This document shows positions 51,573-60,190 of a stretch of 64,000 nucleotides of DNA, piece by piece (position 1 is the stretch's first letter; each line of letters begins with the position of its first letter). Source of the DNA: Burkholderia lata. GTDB taxonomy: Bacteria; Pseudomonadota; Gammaproteobacteria; Burkholderiales; Burkholderiaceae. A model generated the notes under the pieces. It had not been told where the DNA came from. It saw only the letters and a list, made by a program, of their open reading frames with translations, and did not search any database. Location: positions 2,046,001 through 2,110,000 of the forward strand of contig NC_007511.1 of the NCBI RefSeq assembly GCF_000012945.1. Reading direction: 5' to 3'. The translations under genes and the position numbers were made by a program.

Positions 51573-52160
51573 ATGATGTACTCGCTCGCCACCACTTACA
51601 TCCGCGAACTCGAGATCCGCAAGAGCCGCTTCATCGCGTACGCGATTCCCGTCGACGACCGCGACGCCGCGATGCAGGCACTGCAGCGCCTGCGCGAAGA
51701 ACACCCGACGGCCACGCATGTGTGCTGGGCATTGCTGGCAGGCGGCCAATCGGGGATGTCGGACGACGGCGAGCCGTCGGGCACGGCGGGCCGCCCGATC
51801 CTGGAAGTACTGCGCCATCACGATCTCGACGGCGTGCTCGGCGCGGTCGTGCGTTACTACGGCGGCGTGAAGCTCGGCGCAGGCGGCTTGGTACGCGCGT
51901 ACACCGATGCAATCGCGTCGGCGCTGCTCGATGCCGAGCGCATCGAGCGCATCCGCTACACGCGGCTCGCGATCGAGATCGGCTATCCCGAGGAGGCGCG
52001 CGTGCGCCGCTGGATCGAACAGGCGGGTTATGAACTGGTGGACAGCGCTTACGGGATGACGGTCAAGCTCGTGATCAAGCTGCCCGAGACCGCCAACGCC
52101 AACGCGCGAACCGAGTTGTTCGACCTCACGCAAGGACGATCGGGCTTTCCCGATCTGTGA
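51573..52160 (+). CDS. yigZ: YigZ/IMPACT family protein
   Basis: The 195-residue protein has the UPF0029 N-terminal domain: FIAYAIPVDDRDAAMQALQR, then HVCWALLAGG and DDGEPSGTAGRPILEVL, and VVRYYGGVKLGAGGLVRAYT, all hallmark stretches. The C-terminal domain has an EF-G domain-IV-like fold. The family is linked to translation control (yeast/mammalian IMPACT binds Gcn1), but its bacterial role is not settled. An ATG three bases downstream is an equivalent start. Confidence 0.92.
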   Translation: MMYSLATTYIRELEIRKSRFIAYAIPVDDRDAAMQALQRLREEHPTATHVCWALLAGGQSGMSDDGEPSGTAGRPILEVLRHHDLDGVLGAVVRYYGGVKLGAGGLVRAYTDAIASALLDAERIERIRYTRLAIEIGYPEEARVRRWIEQAGYELVDSAYGMTVKLVIKLPETANANARTELFDLTQGRSGFPDL

Positions 52161-52422
52161 CAAACGGCAACCGCCCGCCCCGTCGCCCCCGTTGCCTGCA
52201 AATTCCGCCGAAAAATCAGATACGTCCGATAGAAAAACCGCACGCCGCCACTTAATCTCACCGGGTTCCCGGCGACTCGCGCCGCATACGCTTTGTCCGC
52301 AGGCCGGCACAGGCAGCACGCAATCGCCACCGGCCGAGTCGGCACGCCAAGGCCGGGCGTGCCGACGTGCGGTTCGTCACGCGTCGCCAATAATCAAAAT
52401 TCAGCTACGGGATAACGGACGC

Positions 52423-52713
52423 ATGCATCAAGTGCAGACACTGCAAGCCCAGCTTGCGGAACTCGATCGGCGCATCAAGGCGGCACGGAGCCGCGAACGC
52501 AATGCGGTGCTGGCGCAGGTACGAGAACTCGTCACAGGCTACGCGCTGACCGCGCGGGAAATCTTCGGGCAGGGTTACAGCGATCGCGCGAAGCTGTTCA
52601 CCGTCGGCGTGAAGTATCGCGACCCGGCAACCGGTGCGACATGGAGCGGGCGCGGCCGCGCACCCGCCTGGATCGTCGGGCGCGACCGCACCGCGTTCCT
52701 GATCCGGGAGTAA
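52423..52713 (+). CDS. H-NS family nucleoid-associated protein
   Basis: The 96-residue protein has an N-terminal coiled-coil oligomerisation region (TLQAQLAELDRRIKAARSRE) and a C-terminal DNA-binding domain with TWSGRGRAPAWI, the H-NS/BpH3-type minor-groove loop. It is the short Burkholderia form. H-NS proteins silence AT-rich acquired DNA, which is relevant to the low-GC T6SS island nearby. The ATG at 52423 is chosen because the preceding in-frame sequence is not family-like. Confidence 0.88.
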   Translation: MHQVQTLQAQLAELDRRIKAARSRERNAVLAQVRELVTGYALTAREIFGQGYSDRAKLFTVGVKYRDPATGATWSGRGRAPAWIVGRDRTAFLIRE

Positions 52714-52714
52714 C

Positions 52715-52737
52715 GCGCGCCGCGTTGCGCGGCGCGC
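52715..52737. terminator. hairpin between convergent H-NS and PPK2 genes
   Basis: GCGCGCCGCG and CGCGGCGCGC form a perfect ten-base stem with a TTG loop directly after the H-NS stop. No T run follows; a bidirectional terminator is likely. Confidence 0.6.
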
Positions 52738-52768
52738 CCCTTCATCGCAACGAATCCGCGCTGGCCGC

Positions 52769-53719
52769 TCAGTACGTGTCCGGCACGATCATGTTGTCCG
52801 GCACCGGCCGGCGGATGTAATCCTCGTGATGCTCGCGCGGCGGCAGGTCGATCGGTGCGTGCGGCACCTCGTGATACGGCACCTGCTGCAGCAGGTGGTG
52901 AATGCAGTTCAGCCGCGCGCGCTTCTTGTCGACGGCCTGCACGACCCACCACGGCGCTTCCTCGATGTGCGTACGCAGCAGCATCTCTTCCTTCGCGGCC
53001 GTGTAGGCTTCCCAGCGCCGGCGGCTCTCGAGATCCATCGGGCTCAGCTTCCACTGCTTGAGCGGATCCTCGATCCGGCTCTGGAATCGCACTTCCTGCT
53101 CGTGGTCGGTGATCGAGAACCAGTACTTGACGATCTGGATCCCGCTGCGCACCAGCATCTTCTCGAACTCGGGCACCGAACGGAAAAACTCCTCGTATTC
53201 CTCGTCGGTACAGAAGTTCATCACGCGCTCGACGCCCGCGCGGTTGTACCAGCTGCGGTCGAACAGCACGATCTCGCCGCCGGCCGGCAGATGCGCGACA
53301 TAGCGCTGGAAATACCATTGCGTGCGTTCGCGGTTGCTCGGCGCCGGCAGCGCCGCCACGCGGCATACGCGCGGGTTCAGCCGCTGTGTGATGCGCTTGA
53401 TCGCACCGCCCTTGCCGGCCGCGTCGCGCCCCTCGAAAATGACGACGAGCCGGTGCCCCGTGCTCACGACCCAGTCCTGCAGCTTCACGAGCTCGCCCTG
53501 CAGCCGGAACAGCTCGCGGAAATACTCCTTGCGCGCCTCGCGACGCTCCTGCGAAAACAGCAGGTCGTCGTTGTCGTCGAAGCGGCGATCGTCGAGCTCC
53601 ATCTCGAGCTCTTCGTCGTAGGCGTCGACCAGATCTTCCTCGAAGCGGCGCTGGCGCGCCTCCATCGATTCCATATCGGTGCGATCGTCGGTCTCGGTGC
53701 GGGTATCGTTGTCGCCCAT
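52769..53719 (-). CDS. ppk2: polyphosphate kinase 2 family protein
   Basis: The 316-residue protein starts at ATG 53719, behind AAGGAGG. After an acidic 60-residue lead it carries the PPK2 core: Walker A FEGRDAAGKGGAIKRIT, the lid helix RVAALPAPSNRERTQWYFQR, and Walker B FDRSWYNRAGVERVM, ending with LNCIHHLL. It transfers phosphate between polyphosphate and nucleotides (GDP or ADP to GTP or ATP, the class I one-domain type). Cytoplasmic. It has its own promoter region upstream and is convergent with the H-NS gene. Confidence 0.93.
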   Translation of the reverse strand: MGDNDTRTETDDRTDMESMEARQRRFEEDLVDAYDEELEMELDDRRFDDNDDLLFSQERREARKEYFRELFRLQGELVKLQDWVVSTGHRLVVIFEGRDAAGKGGAIKRITQRLNPRVCRVAALPAPSNRERTQWYFQRYVAHLPAGGEIVLFDRSWYNRAGVERVMNFCTDEEYEEFFRSVPEFEKMLVRSGIQIVKYWFSITDHEQEVRFQSRIEDPLKQWKLSPMDLESRRRWEAYTAAKEEMLLRTHIEEAPWWVVQAVDKKRARLNCIHHLLQQVPYHEVPHAPIDLPPREHHEDYIRRPVPDNMIVPDTY

Positions 53720-53808
53720 GGGGCCTCCTTCCATCATTGACGCAGCCAAACTCCGCCATTATCCCAGTGTCGCGCGTCAAATTCATGAAAAAAGGGCCGG
53801 CGCACCGG

Positions 53809-55200
53809 TCAGAAGCGGAATGCGAGCAGCACGCTCGCCAGCACGGGGTTCGCGGAAATATCGAACGTGTTCGACGCGAGCTGCCGGTTCGGCTGGTCGA
53901 TGTCCAGCGTAATCTTCGTACGTAACGGGATATAGGTCACCATGCCGGTGATCCAGAACTGGCGCGTGATCTGGTAGCTCGCGCCGACGGTGAACACCGG
54001 CTCCCACACGCTCTTCACCTTGGCCGACACGTTGGTCTTGCCCGACAGCAGCAGGTCACCGCCGGCATCCCAGATGCGCTGGAACAGCGACGGGTCGAGC
54101 AGCAGCGACTGCAGGCTGCCGATGTCCGCGCCCGCCGCGAGCAGCCCGCCGAGCGACGCGAGCTTGCGCTGGAACACGGGATTCAGGTTCGTGTTCGTGA
54201 AGCGCGTATAGCTGATGCCGATGCCCGCGAACGGCCGGAAACGATCATCGCGCTCGCCGAGGTAATACTTGAACACGACGGAGCCGAGCCATGCGCGCGT
54301 GGTCGCGAGCGGGTTGCTTTGCGTGTTGGCGAGATCGATCAGCGGAAAGCGCCCCTGGACGCCGGAAAAAATCCGGTCGAGCGGCAGCGCGATGCTGCCG
54401 TGCCCGCGCAGCGTCAGTACCGGCGGAATGCCCGCGCCGAGTTCGGCCGCCCAGTTCTCCGAGAAAAAGTGGGTGAACGTGAAGGCCAGCGTGTTCGTGT
54501 TGCTGAGCGACAGGCTCGAACCCTGGTTCTGGAAGCTGTTCAGCCCGAGGGCGTCCGTGTGCGTCGTGACGGGTGTCGATCGTCCGGTCGTGCCGACGAA
54601 GTGCCAGCCGAGGCCGACCATGTTGCGGTCGTCGCCCATCAGCTGCGTCAGCAGCGGCGGCGCCTGGGCGGCCGGCAGATCGGGCAGCCGCGACGGATCG
54701 ATCGGATGGAGTTCGTACGGCATCCGGTCGGCATGGACCACACCGCCGGCCGGTGCGTCATCCGCCTTTGCATCGCGTGGCGCGGCCGGCTCGCAGCCGC
54801 CGGCTGCACCGTTATCGTCGAAGCCGATACCGTCCATGCCATCGTCGTGCGCTGCGGCACAGGCGGGCCCCGCCCCGCCGGTTCGCTGGCCGAGCGTGAT
54901 CTTGCGCGCCGTGAACGGTACGGCGTCGGGTTGCGGCCCATCGCCCGAATCGTCGCGCCCGCGGCGGGCCGGCCCCGCTTCGGTCGCCCACGCGCTCGCG
55001 TCGAACCCGTCCGCGTCGCCGCCGGGCCAGAAGCCGATGCCGTCGGCGCCGGCCTGCCAGCGTGGCTCGGCGTCGCCGTCCGGCTGCGGCGCGCCATGCG
55101 CGGCGGCCGCGCACGCGAACAGCGTCGCGCCGAGCCAGCGCGACAGCGGACGCACGGTGCCCGGCCGCGCGCGGCGGCGGTCCTGGTTCCGGCTCGCCAT
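53809..55200 (-). CDS. OmpW-like outer-membrane protein with long N-terminal extension
   Basis: The 463-residue protein has a signal peptide (LGATLFACAAAAHG, cleavage near residue 36). A low-complexity Gly/Asp/Pro/Ala-rich stretch of about 150 residues follows, with two copies of DGIGF (ADGIGFWPGG and MDGIGFDDNG). From about residue 190 it is an OmpW-type eight-strand barrel: NMVGLGWHFV, FSENWAAELGAG, VVFKYYLGERDDRFRPFAGI and YTRFTNTNLNPVF, closing with FRF at the C-terminus as outer-membrane barrels do. Ordinary OmpW proteins are near 210 residues, so the extension is unusual. It is the last gene of the peptide export operon, four bases after the HlyD gene. It may form the exit pore, a receptor, or a lipid-related channel. 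Confidence 0.82.
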   Translation of the reverse strand: MASRNQDRRRARPGTVRPLSRWLGATLFACAAAAHGAPQPDGDAEPRWQAGADGIGFWPGGDADGFDASAWATEAGPARRGRDDSGDGPQPDAVPFTARKITLGQRTGGAGPACAAAHDDGMDGIGFDDNGAAGGCEPAAPRDAKADDAPAGGVVHADRMPYELHPIDPSRLPDLPAAQAPPLLTQLMGDDRNMVGLGWHFVGTTGRSTPVTTHTDALGLNSFQNQGSSLSLSNTNTLAFTFTHFFSENWAAELGAGIPPVLTLRGHGSIALPLDRIFSGVQGRFPLIDLANTQSNPLATTRAWLGSVVFKYYLGERDDRFRPFAGIGISYTRFTNTNLNPVFQRKLASLGGLLAAGADIGSLQSLLLDPSLFQRIWDAGGDLLLSGKTNVSAKVKSVWEPVFTVGASYQITRQFWITGMVTYIPLRTKITLDIDQPNRQLASNTFDISANPVLASVLLAFRF

Positions 55201-55204
55201 CGGC

Positions 55205-56500
55205 TCAGGCCGGCACGCCGAACAGGCGTTGACGGATGCGGTACAGCGGCTCGAACAGCCATTCGAGCAGGCTGCGCCGCTCCAGCACGATATCGGCCTT
55301 CAGCATCATCCCGGCGCGCAGCGACAGCGGCCGCCCTTCGAATGCCGGCGTGCGGTCGGCCAGCTCGACCCAGGTCTTGAAGTAGGTCTGCGGCGTGGCG
55401 GCGTCGCCCGGCAGGTTCAGTTCCTTCGCGGAAAACGCGACGGGCGAGATCGACAGCACCTTGCCGCGATACGTGCCGAACTTCTCGACCGGATAGCTGG
55501 CGTACGCCACCTTCACTTCCTGCCCTTTCTTCACGAAGCCGGCCTTCGACGACGGTATGTAGACCTCGGCGATCAGCCCGTCGGCCTTCGCGGGCAGGAT
55601 CTCGACGACGCGCGTGCCCGGCGGATCGATCACGCCGCCCTGCACGACGTCGAGCCGCACGATCTGCCCGTCGGCCGGCGCGTACAGCACCTGGTTCACG
55701 TTCTCGTCGATGTTGTATTCCTTCGCGTTCAGCTCCTCCTGCTTGATCTTCAGTTCCGCGTTCGCGCCGTCGTACTTGCTCTGCATCGTGTCGAGGTCGC
55801 CGCGCAGCTTCATCGCGTTCTTCGCGAGCTCGGCGCGGCGCAGCAGCAGGTCCTGGTACGCCTGCCCGGCCTGCAGGTACTGCGTGTTGACCTGGTTGTA
55901 CTGCTCGAGCGTCACGACCTGTTCGTCGAGCAGCTGCTTCACGCGTGCGCGCCGTTCGCCGTACTCGTCGACGATGCGCTTCTGGTCCTGGATCTGCCGG
56001 CTGATCAGCCCGCTGCTCTCGCCCTGCGCGGCGATCTGCTGGTTGATCTGCTGCACCGACGACTTGTATTCGAGCCGCGCCGCGTCGATCTGCTGCGTGA
56101 CCTCGACACGCTGCCGGTCGAGCGCCGCGCGCATCCCCTGCACGTTGTTGGCCTGGCTCACGAAGCTCGTATCGCGCGTCACCGCGAGCAGCCGCTGGCC
56201 GGCCTTCACGTACTGGTCCTTGCCGACGTAGACGTCGCGCACGGCCCAGCCCGGCGGCGCACTGACGCCGATCAGCCCCGAGCGCGGCGTCAGCATCCCC
56301 GACACGCTCTCGGTATTCGCGTAGCTCAGTTCGACGAGCGCGGTCACGAACATCGCGAACATCGCGAGCGACAGGTAGCAGAAGAACCGCATCGACACCG
56401 GCACGTCGACGACACCGTGGATCACGGTGCCGAACGTCGTGCCGCGCGCGAGCTTGCGCGACGACTTCTGTTCTCGAAGGGCGGAGTTCCAGGTCGGCAT
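55205..56500 (-). CDS. HlyD-family adaptor of the peptide exporter (CvaA-like)
   Basis: The 431-residue protein has a short cytoplasmic N-terminus, one membrane helix (FFCYLSLAMFAMFVTALVEL, about 39-58), a biotinyl-lipoyl strand (VRDVYVGKDQYVKAGQRLLA), a long coiled-coil hairpin (about 110-270) and the C-terminal half of the lipoyl domain with GTRVVEILPAKADGLIAEVY. This is the layout of bacteriocin-secretion membrane-fusion proteins, linking the ABC exporter to a TolC-type channel. It begins 12 bases after the acyltransferase gene and ends four before the OmpW-like gene. Confidence 0.9.
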   Translation of the reverse strand: MPTWNSALREQKSSRKLARGTTFGTVIHGVVDVPVSMRFFCYLSLAMFAMFVTALVELSYANTESVSGMLTPRSGLIGVSAPPGWAVRDVYVGKDQYVKAGQRLLAVTRDTSFVSQANNVQGMRAALDRQRVEVTQQIDAARLEYKSSVQQINQQIAAQGESSGLISRQIQDQKRIVDEYGERRARVKQLLDEQVVTLEQYNQVNTQYLQAGQAYQDLLLRRAELAKNAMKLRGDLDTMQSKYDGANAELKIKQEELNAKEYNIDENVNQVLYAPADGQIVRLDVVQGGVIDPPGTRVVEILPAKADGLIAEVYIPSSKAGFVKKGQEVKVAYASYPVEKFGTYRGKVLSISPVAFSAKELNLPGDAATPQTYFKTWVELADRTPAFEGRPLSLRAGMMLKADIVLERRSLLEWLFEPLYRIRQRLFGVPA

Positions 56501-56512
56501 GGGGCGGGCTCG

Positions 56513-57514
56513 TCAGGAGCGACGCCGCGCGGCCGCATCGAGCAGCGGCGTCGGCATCAGGTAAGGCGTGAAGTGTTCCCAGAAATGCCACTGCTCGGGC
56601 TGGCGCACGAGCGCCTGCTCGAGCCGGTCGACGATACGCTGGTGCGTCGCGCGCACCGGCGACGCATCGTCGTCGGCACCGAGCATCGGCGCGAGCGGGC
56701 TGGCCGCGAGCTCGGTGAAATGCACCGCGCAGCGATCGCGGAACGGCACGCCCGTCGCATACGCGACGAGCAGCGGAATCCCCTGCTCGACCGCGAGCTT
56801 CACACCGCCGCCGGCCATCCGCACCCAGCGGCCGCCGAGCCGGCAGCGATTGGTCTTGCCGAACTTGCCGTGCAGGTCGGAGAACAGCAGGAACACGGGC
56901 GCCTCGCGCCGCAGGCTCGTGATCAGCCGCCGCAGGTGAACGCGCTCCTCGATGTCGATGAACTCGACTTCGCCGGCGCCGTATTCGGCAACGAGCCGCA
57001 GCGCATCGTCGAAGAACGCGCCCGGCGCATCGCGGTGCAGGATCACCATCAGCTTGCGGTCGTCGGGAATCATGAAGCGCAGCTTCGTGACGAACAGCAT
57101 CAGGTTGCCGAAGTGCAGCCCCGCAAGCATCAGCGGGCCGCCGCGCGCGAGCGCCGCCTGCAGTTGCTCGTCGCCTTCGCACGCCATCCCGTCGATCATC
57201 GACTTCATCGATTCGAGGCTGTGCGACCGCAGCTTGAGCCCCGCGAACTCGGCCTCGAACAGCTCGCGAACGATCGCCGCCGACACTTCCCGCACACGTC
57301 GAGGATCGTCGTTCAGGTGCGCGCTCAGCATGTACGCAACCGCACGCTCGATCGACTCGCGAATGCACGGAAAGCAGCGCAGACACGCGCCCGAGCACCA
57401 GCGCATCAGCCACAGCCCGCGCGCCGGCGACGTGCGCAGCGCGACGGCGCGCACCGCGCGCCGCACCAGGAACGCATACGAGAACGGATTGAGCAGAAAG
57501 AGTCGTCCGAGCAT
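56513..57514 (-). CDS. LpxL/HtrB-like lysophospholipid acyltransferase-family protein
   Basis: The 333-residue protein resembles late lipid A acyltransferases and related LPLAT proteins: a basic, partly hydrophobic N-terminus (LFLLNPFSYAFLVRRAVRAV), GPLMLAGLHFGNLML, the VILHRDAPGAFFDDALRL region, and FLLFSDLHGKFGKTNRCRLG with GIPLLVAYATGVPFRDRC. The family's catalytic H-x4-D/E motif reads H134-FGNL-M139, so the acidic partner is absent at its usual place. Its ATG shares a base with the ABC gene stop (TGATG), placing it inside the export operon. It could acylate the peptide, modify lipid A for immunity, or be a non-catalytic lipid-binding protein; none is proven. Confidence 0.8.
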   Translation of the reverse strand: MLGRLFLLNPFSYAFLVRRAVRAVALRTSPARGLWLMRWCSGACLRCFPCIRESIERAVAYMLSAHLNDDPRRVREVSAAIVRELFEAEFAGLKLRSHSLESMKSMIDGMACEGDEQLQAALARGGPLMLAGLHFGNLMLFVTKLRFMIPDDRKLMVILHRDAPGAFFDDALRLVAEYGAGEVEFIDIEERVHLRRLITSLRREAPVFLLFSDLHGKFGKTNRCRLGGRWVRMAGGGVKLAVEQGIPLLVAYATGVPFRDRCAVHFTELAASPLAPMLGADDDASPVRATHQRIVDRLEQALVRQPEQWHFWEHFTPYLMPTPLLDAAARRRS

Positions 57515-59634
57515 CACCGCGTCTCCTCGGCCGAACGCCATGCGCCGGTCGCATCGGTCAATACGCCGTCCTGCATCTCGTAGATCCGGTCGACCATCGA
57601 CAGGATCGACGCGTCATGCGTGACGAGCACGATCGTGCACGGCAGCGTCAGCACGTTGCGGCAGATCTCGTGCGTCGTCGCCTGGTCGAGGTTCGACGAA
57701 AATTCGTCGAGAATCAGCAGGCGCGGCTCGCAGTACAGCGCCCGCGCGATCAGCAGCCGCTGCATCTGGCCGGCCGACAGGAATTTCTGCGTATCGCCGA
57801 GCGGCGTGTCGTAGCGATGGTCGAGCCGCTCGATCTCGTCGTGGATGCATGCGAGCTTCGCCGCGTCGAACATCGCGCCGATCCGCGGCGCGGGTGCGAA
57901 GTTCGTGATGTTGTCGCGGATCGTCCCGCGAAACAGCTGGTCGGACTGCGTGACGGCCGCGAGATGCTTGCGATACTGCCGCAGGTTCACTTCCACGAGA
58001 TCCACACCACCGACGAACAGCGTGCCGGGCTCGGGCCGCACGAGCCCGCAGATCAGGTTCAGCAGCGTCGTCTTGCCGCTGCCGGTGCGCCCGACGATCG
58101 CGATCTTGCTGCCCGCCGGTACGTCGAGCGCGATGTCGCGCAGGATCGGGCGGTTGCCGCCCTTCGGCGTGTACGACAGCGCGCGGATCGACAGTGCGCC
58201 GTCGAAGCCGTCGACCGGCCGCACGACAGCATCCGGCGCGGGCTCCTCGGTCTCGGTCTGCAACACGTCCGCGACGCGGTCCATATGCACCTGCAGCACC
58301 TTGCGGCGCACATAGAGCTGGATCGAGTCGATGAACTTGTCGGCGAACAGGTTCTTGTACTGGATGAACGCGTAGATCACGCCGATCGTGCTCTGGCCGT
58401 GCATCACGAGCCACGCGCCGTACGTGACGATCACGAGCTGCTCGACGTGCACGATCCCCTTCGAGATCGCGTCGAACAGCAACTGCAGCCGCTCCTGCTG
58501 GCGCATCGCCTGCAGCTTCTGCGTGAACGCGTTCACCCACAGGCTGCTGCGCGCGGTCTCGGCCGACAGCAGCTTGATCGAATGCGCGGAGCGGATGTTC
58601 TCGATCAGCAGCGCGTCGGCTTCGGCGCCGCGCGTGAGGATCTGCGACATCGCGTCCTGCAGTTGCGGCTGGATCGCGAGCCGGCTCAGCGCGAACAGCA
58701 CCATCCCGGCCAGGCTGATGCCGGCCAGCACCGGGCTGTAGTACAGCATCAGCACGAGCGTCAGCGTGCAGGTGACGATATTGAGCAGCCCGCCGACGAG
58801 GCCGTCGACGAGAAAGCGCCCGACCTCCGACACCGACGACACGCGCGAGATCGAATCGCCGGTGTTGTGGAACAGGAAATAGCCGATCGGCAGCCGCGCG
58901 AGATGCCCGACCATGTTCGCCGACAACTGCTGCGACACGATGTTGCGCAGGTAGCTCTTGATGTTGCCGACGAGGTTCGCGTACAGCGTGTCGAACAGGA
59001 ACACGATCGCGAACAGGATCGTCAGCAGGTACAGGATGTCGACGTCGGTTTTCTTCAGCGCCTCGTCGATCGTCAGTTGCACGTACGACGGGCCGAGCAG
59101 CAGCAGGAGCTGCGCGGCGACGCCGCCCGCGATGCCGATCGCGAGGCTCTTGCGGATGCCGGTCAGCCCTTCGAGGTAGTCGCGCAGCCGGATCCGGTCG
59201 GCCTGCCCCGCCCGCGTGAAGCCGATGTCCGGATTCAGTTCGAGCGCGTAGCCGGTGATGTGCGTGAGCGCCTGCGCGAGCGGCAGCTTCGTTTCGCCTA
59301 GCGCGGGATCGACGATGTGCACGCTGCCGTAGCCGACCTTCGTCAGCACGACATAGTGGTTCATCCCCCAGTGCAGGATGCATGGCGTCTTGAGCGCATC
59401 GAGCTCGCCCGCGTCGAACTGCAGCCCGCGTGCGCGCAGCCCGAGATCGTTCGAGATCTCCATCAGGTCGAAGAACGACAGCCCGGAATCGATCCGGACC
59501 GGATAGCGGTTGCGCAGCGTGCGCAACGTCGTTTCGCGCCCGTGCCACGACGCGATCATCGCGAGGCAGGCCAGGCCGCACTCCGTCACCTCGTCCTGCA
59601 GGACCGGACGGACTTTACGCGTATTGAAGAGCAT
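57514..59634 (-). CDS. C39-peptidase ABC exporter for double-glycine peptides (CvaB-like)
   Basis: The 706-residue protein has three parts. Residues 1-130 form a C39 peptidase with the oxyanion Gln13, Cys19 in DEVTECGLACLAMI, His93 in NHYVVL and Asp109 in VDPALG. Residues about 160-440 form the six-helix ABC membrane domain. The nucleotide-binding domain has Walker A GRTGSGKTTLL, the signature FLSAGQMQRLLIARALY and Walker B LLILDEFSSNLD. Such exporters cut a leader after Gly-Gly and pump the mature peptide through an HlyD/TolC channel. The two leader peptides encoded just upstream are the natural substrates. Confidence 0.94.
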   Translation of the reverse strand: MLFNTRKVRPVLQDEVTECGLACLAMIASWHGRETTLRTLRNRYPVRIDSGLSFFDLMEISNDLGLRARGLQFDAGELDALKTPCILHWGMNHYVVLTKVGYGSVHIVDPALGETKLPLAQALTHITGYALELNPDIGFTRAGQADRIRLRDYLEGLTGIRKSLAIGIAGGVAAQLLLLLGPSYVQLTIDEALKKTDVDILYLLTILFAIVFLFDTLYANLVGNIKSYLRNIVSQQLSANMVGHLARLPIGYFLFHNTGDSISRVSSVSEVGRFLVDGLVGGLLNIVTCTLTLVLMLYYSPVLAGISLAGMVLFALSRLAIQPQLQDAMSQILTRGAEADALLIENIRSAHSIKLLSAETARSSLWVNAFTQKLQAMRQQERLQLLFDAISKGIVHVEQLVIVTYGAWLVMHGQSTIGVIYAFIQYKNLFADKFIDSIQLYVRRKVLQVHMDRVADVLQTETEEPAPDAVVRPVDGFDGALSIRALSYTPKGGNRPILRDIALDVPAGSKIAIVGRTGSGKTTLLNLICGLVRPEPGTLFVGGVDLVEVNLRQYRKHLAAVTQSDQLFRGTIRDNITNFAPAPRIGAMFDAAKLACIHDEIERLDHRYDTPLGDTQKFLSAGQMQRLLIARALYCEPRLLILDEFSSNLDQATTHEICRNVLTLPCTIVLVTHDASILSMVDRIYEMQDGVLTDATGAWRSAEETR

Positions 59635-59718
59635 GGTCGGGCACCCGGGGCGCGACGACGCGCCGCCCGGGCCTGCCGCTAGCGGGCCCGTGGCGGGTCG
59701 TGCGCGATACGCATGGGC

Positions 59719-59741
59719 GCAGCCGGCACGCAGCCGGCTGC
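59719..59741. terminator. hairpin between leader peptide gene and ABC exporter gene
   Basis: GCAGCCGGC and GCCGGCTGC form a perfect nine-base stem with an ACGCA loop, 38 bases after the peptide stop. It lacks a T run. It would suit partial termination or mRNA protection, so that far more peptide than exporter is made. Confidence 0.5.
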
Positions 59742-59779
59742 GACGGAAGATCGGTGTTACCGGCTGCTTGGCGGGCCGC

Positions 59780-59965
59780 TCAGCGCGACGAGCCGAGCGA
59801 CATCCGGAACTGCTCGACGGCGTGGGCCTGGTATTGGGTCATCAGGCCCTGGAGCGTGGTTCCGATCGACTGGTTGACGAGATCGACCGTATAGGCGGCC
59901 GAATTGGAGTAAAGCGACGCGCCGCCGCGAATCTGGCGGGCCTGTTCTTCCGTGATGTCTCGCAT
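59780..59965 (-). CDS. double-glycine leader peptide 1 (bacteriocin-like)
   Basis: The 61-residue product begins MRDITEEQARQIRGG, a 15-residue leader with the ELS/GG-type pattern (hydrophobic, Glu-Gln, Arg, Gly-Gly). The predicted mature part of 46 residues starts ASLYSNSAAYTVDLVNQSIG and ends in a Ser/Arg tail (RMSLGSSR). It is moderately polar and helical, without cysteine. AAAGG stands upstream of the ATG. The gene directly precedes the C39 exporter. Colicin V has a 15-residue leader of the same kind. The mature peptide may be a bacteriocin, a signal, or an adhesion or biofilm peptide. Confidence 0.82.
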   Translation of the reverse strand: MRDITEEQARQIRGGASLYSNSAAYTVDLVNQSIGTTLQGLMTQYQAHAVEQFRMSLGSSR

Positions 59966-60019
59966 TTGTTGTGGCCTTTATATTGTCGGAATGCCCGCCA
60001 CCGTCAGCCAATTGCAATC

Positions 60020-60058
60020 TCAATGGCCTTTTACTTTATTACGGGGATAATCCGGCAC
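60020..60058 (-). other. 12-codon mini-ORF with strong ribosome-binding site
   Basis: The leader of peptide gene 1 contains AGGAGG, five bases, then GTG CCG GAT TAT and a stop after 12 codons (MPDYPRNKVKGH). The strong site without a long ORF could be a translational leader or chance. It is 54 bases before the peptide ATG. Confidence 0.25.
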
Positions 60059-60160
60059 TCCTGCCTCCTGATAATCGCCCGAACCGAAAATAATGCATTT
60101 CGGATTCGCTTTATTTCCACTGCGGCGATCGATTCTTTTCCTTCTGTTTCGCAGCATTTC

Positions 60161-60183
60161 GCGCGGGGGGCGCCTCCCCGCGC
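60161..60183. terminator. hairpin after leader peptide gene 2
   Basis: GCGCGGGG and CCCCGCGC form a perfect eight-base stem with a seven-base loop, seven bases past the stop of peptide gene 2. There is no T run. It parallels the hairpin after peptide gene 1. Confidence 0.5.
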
Positions 60184-60190
60184 ACGGCGG

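Noticed and set aside
54648..57554. Minus-strand ORF of 968 codons
   Set aside because: Out-of-frame reading over four real genes with recognisable proteins; no domain.
54269..57583. Plus-strand ORF of 1104 codons
   Set aside because: Runs opposite to the OmpW, HlyD and acyltransferase genes; low-complexity Arg/His/Asp sequence.
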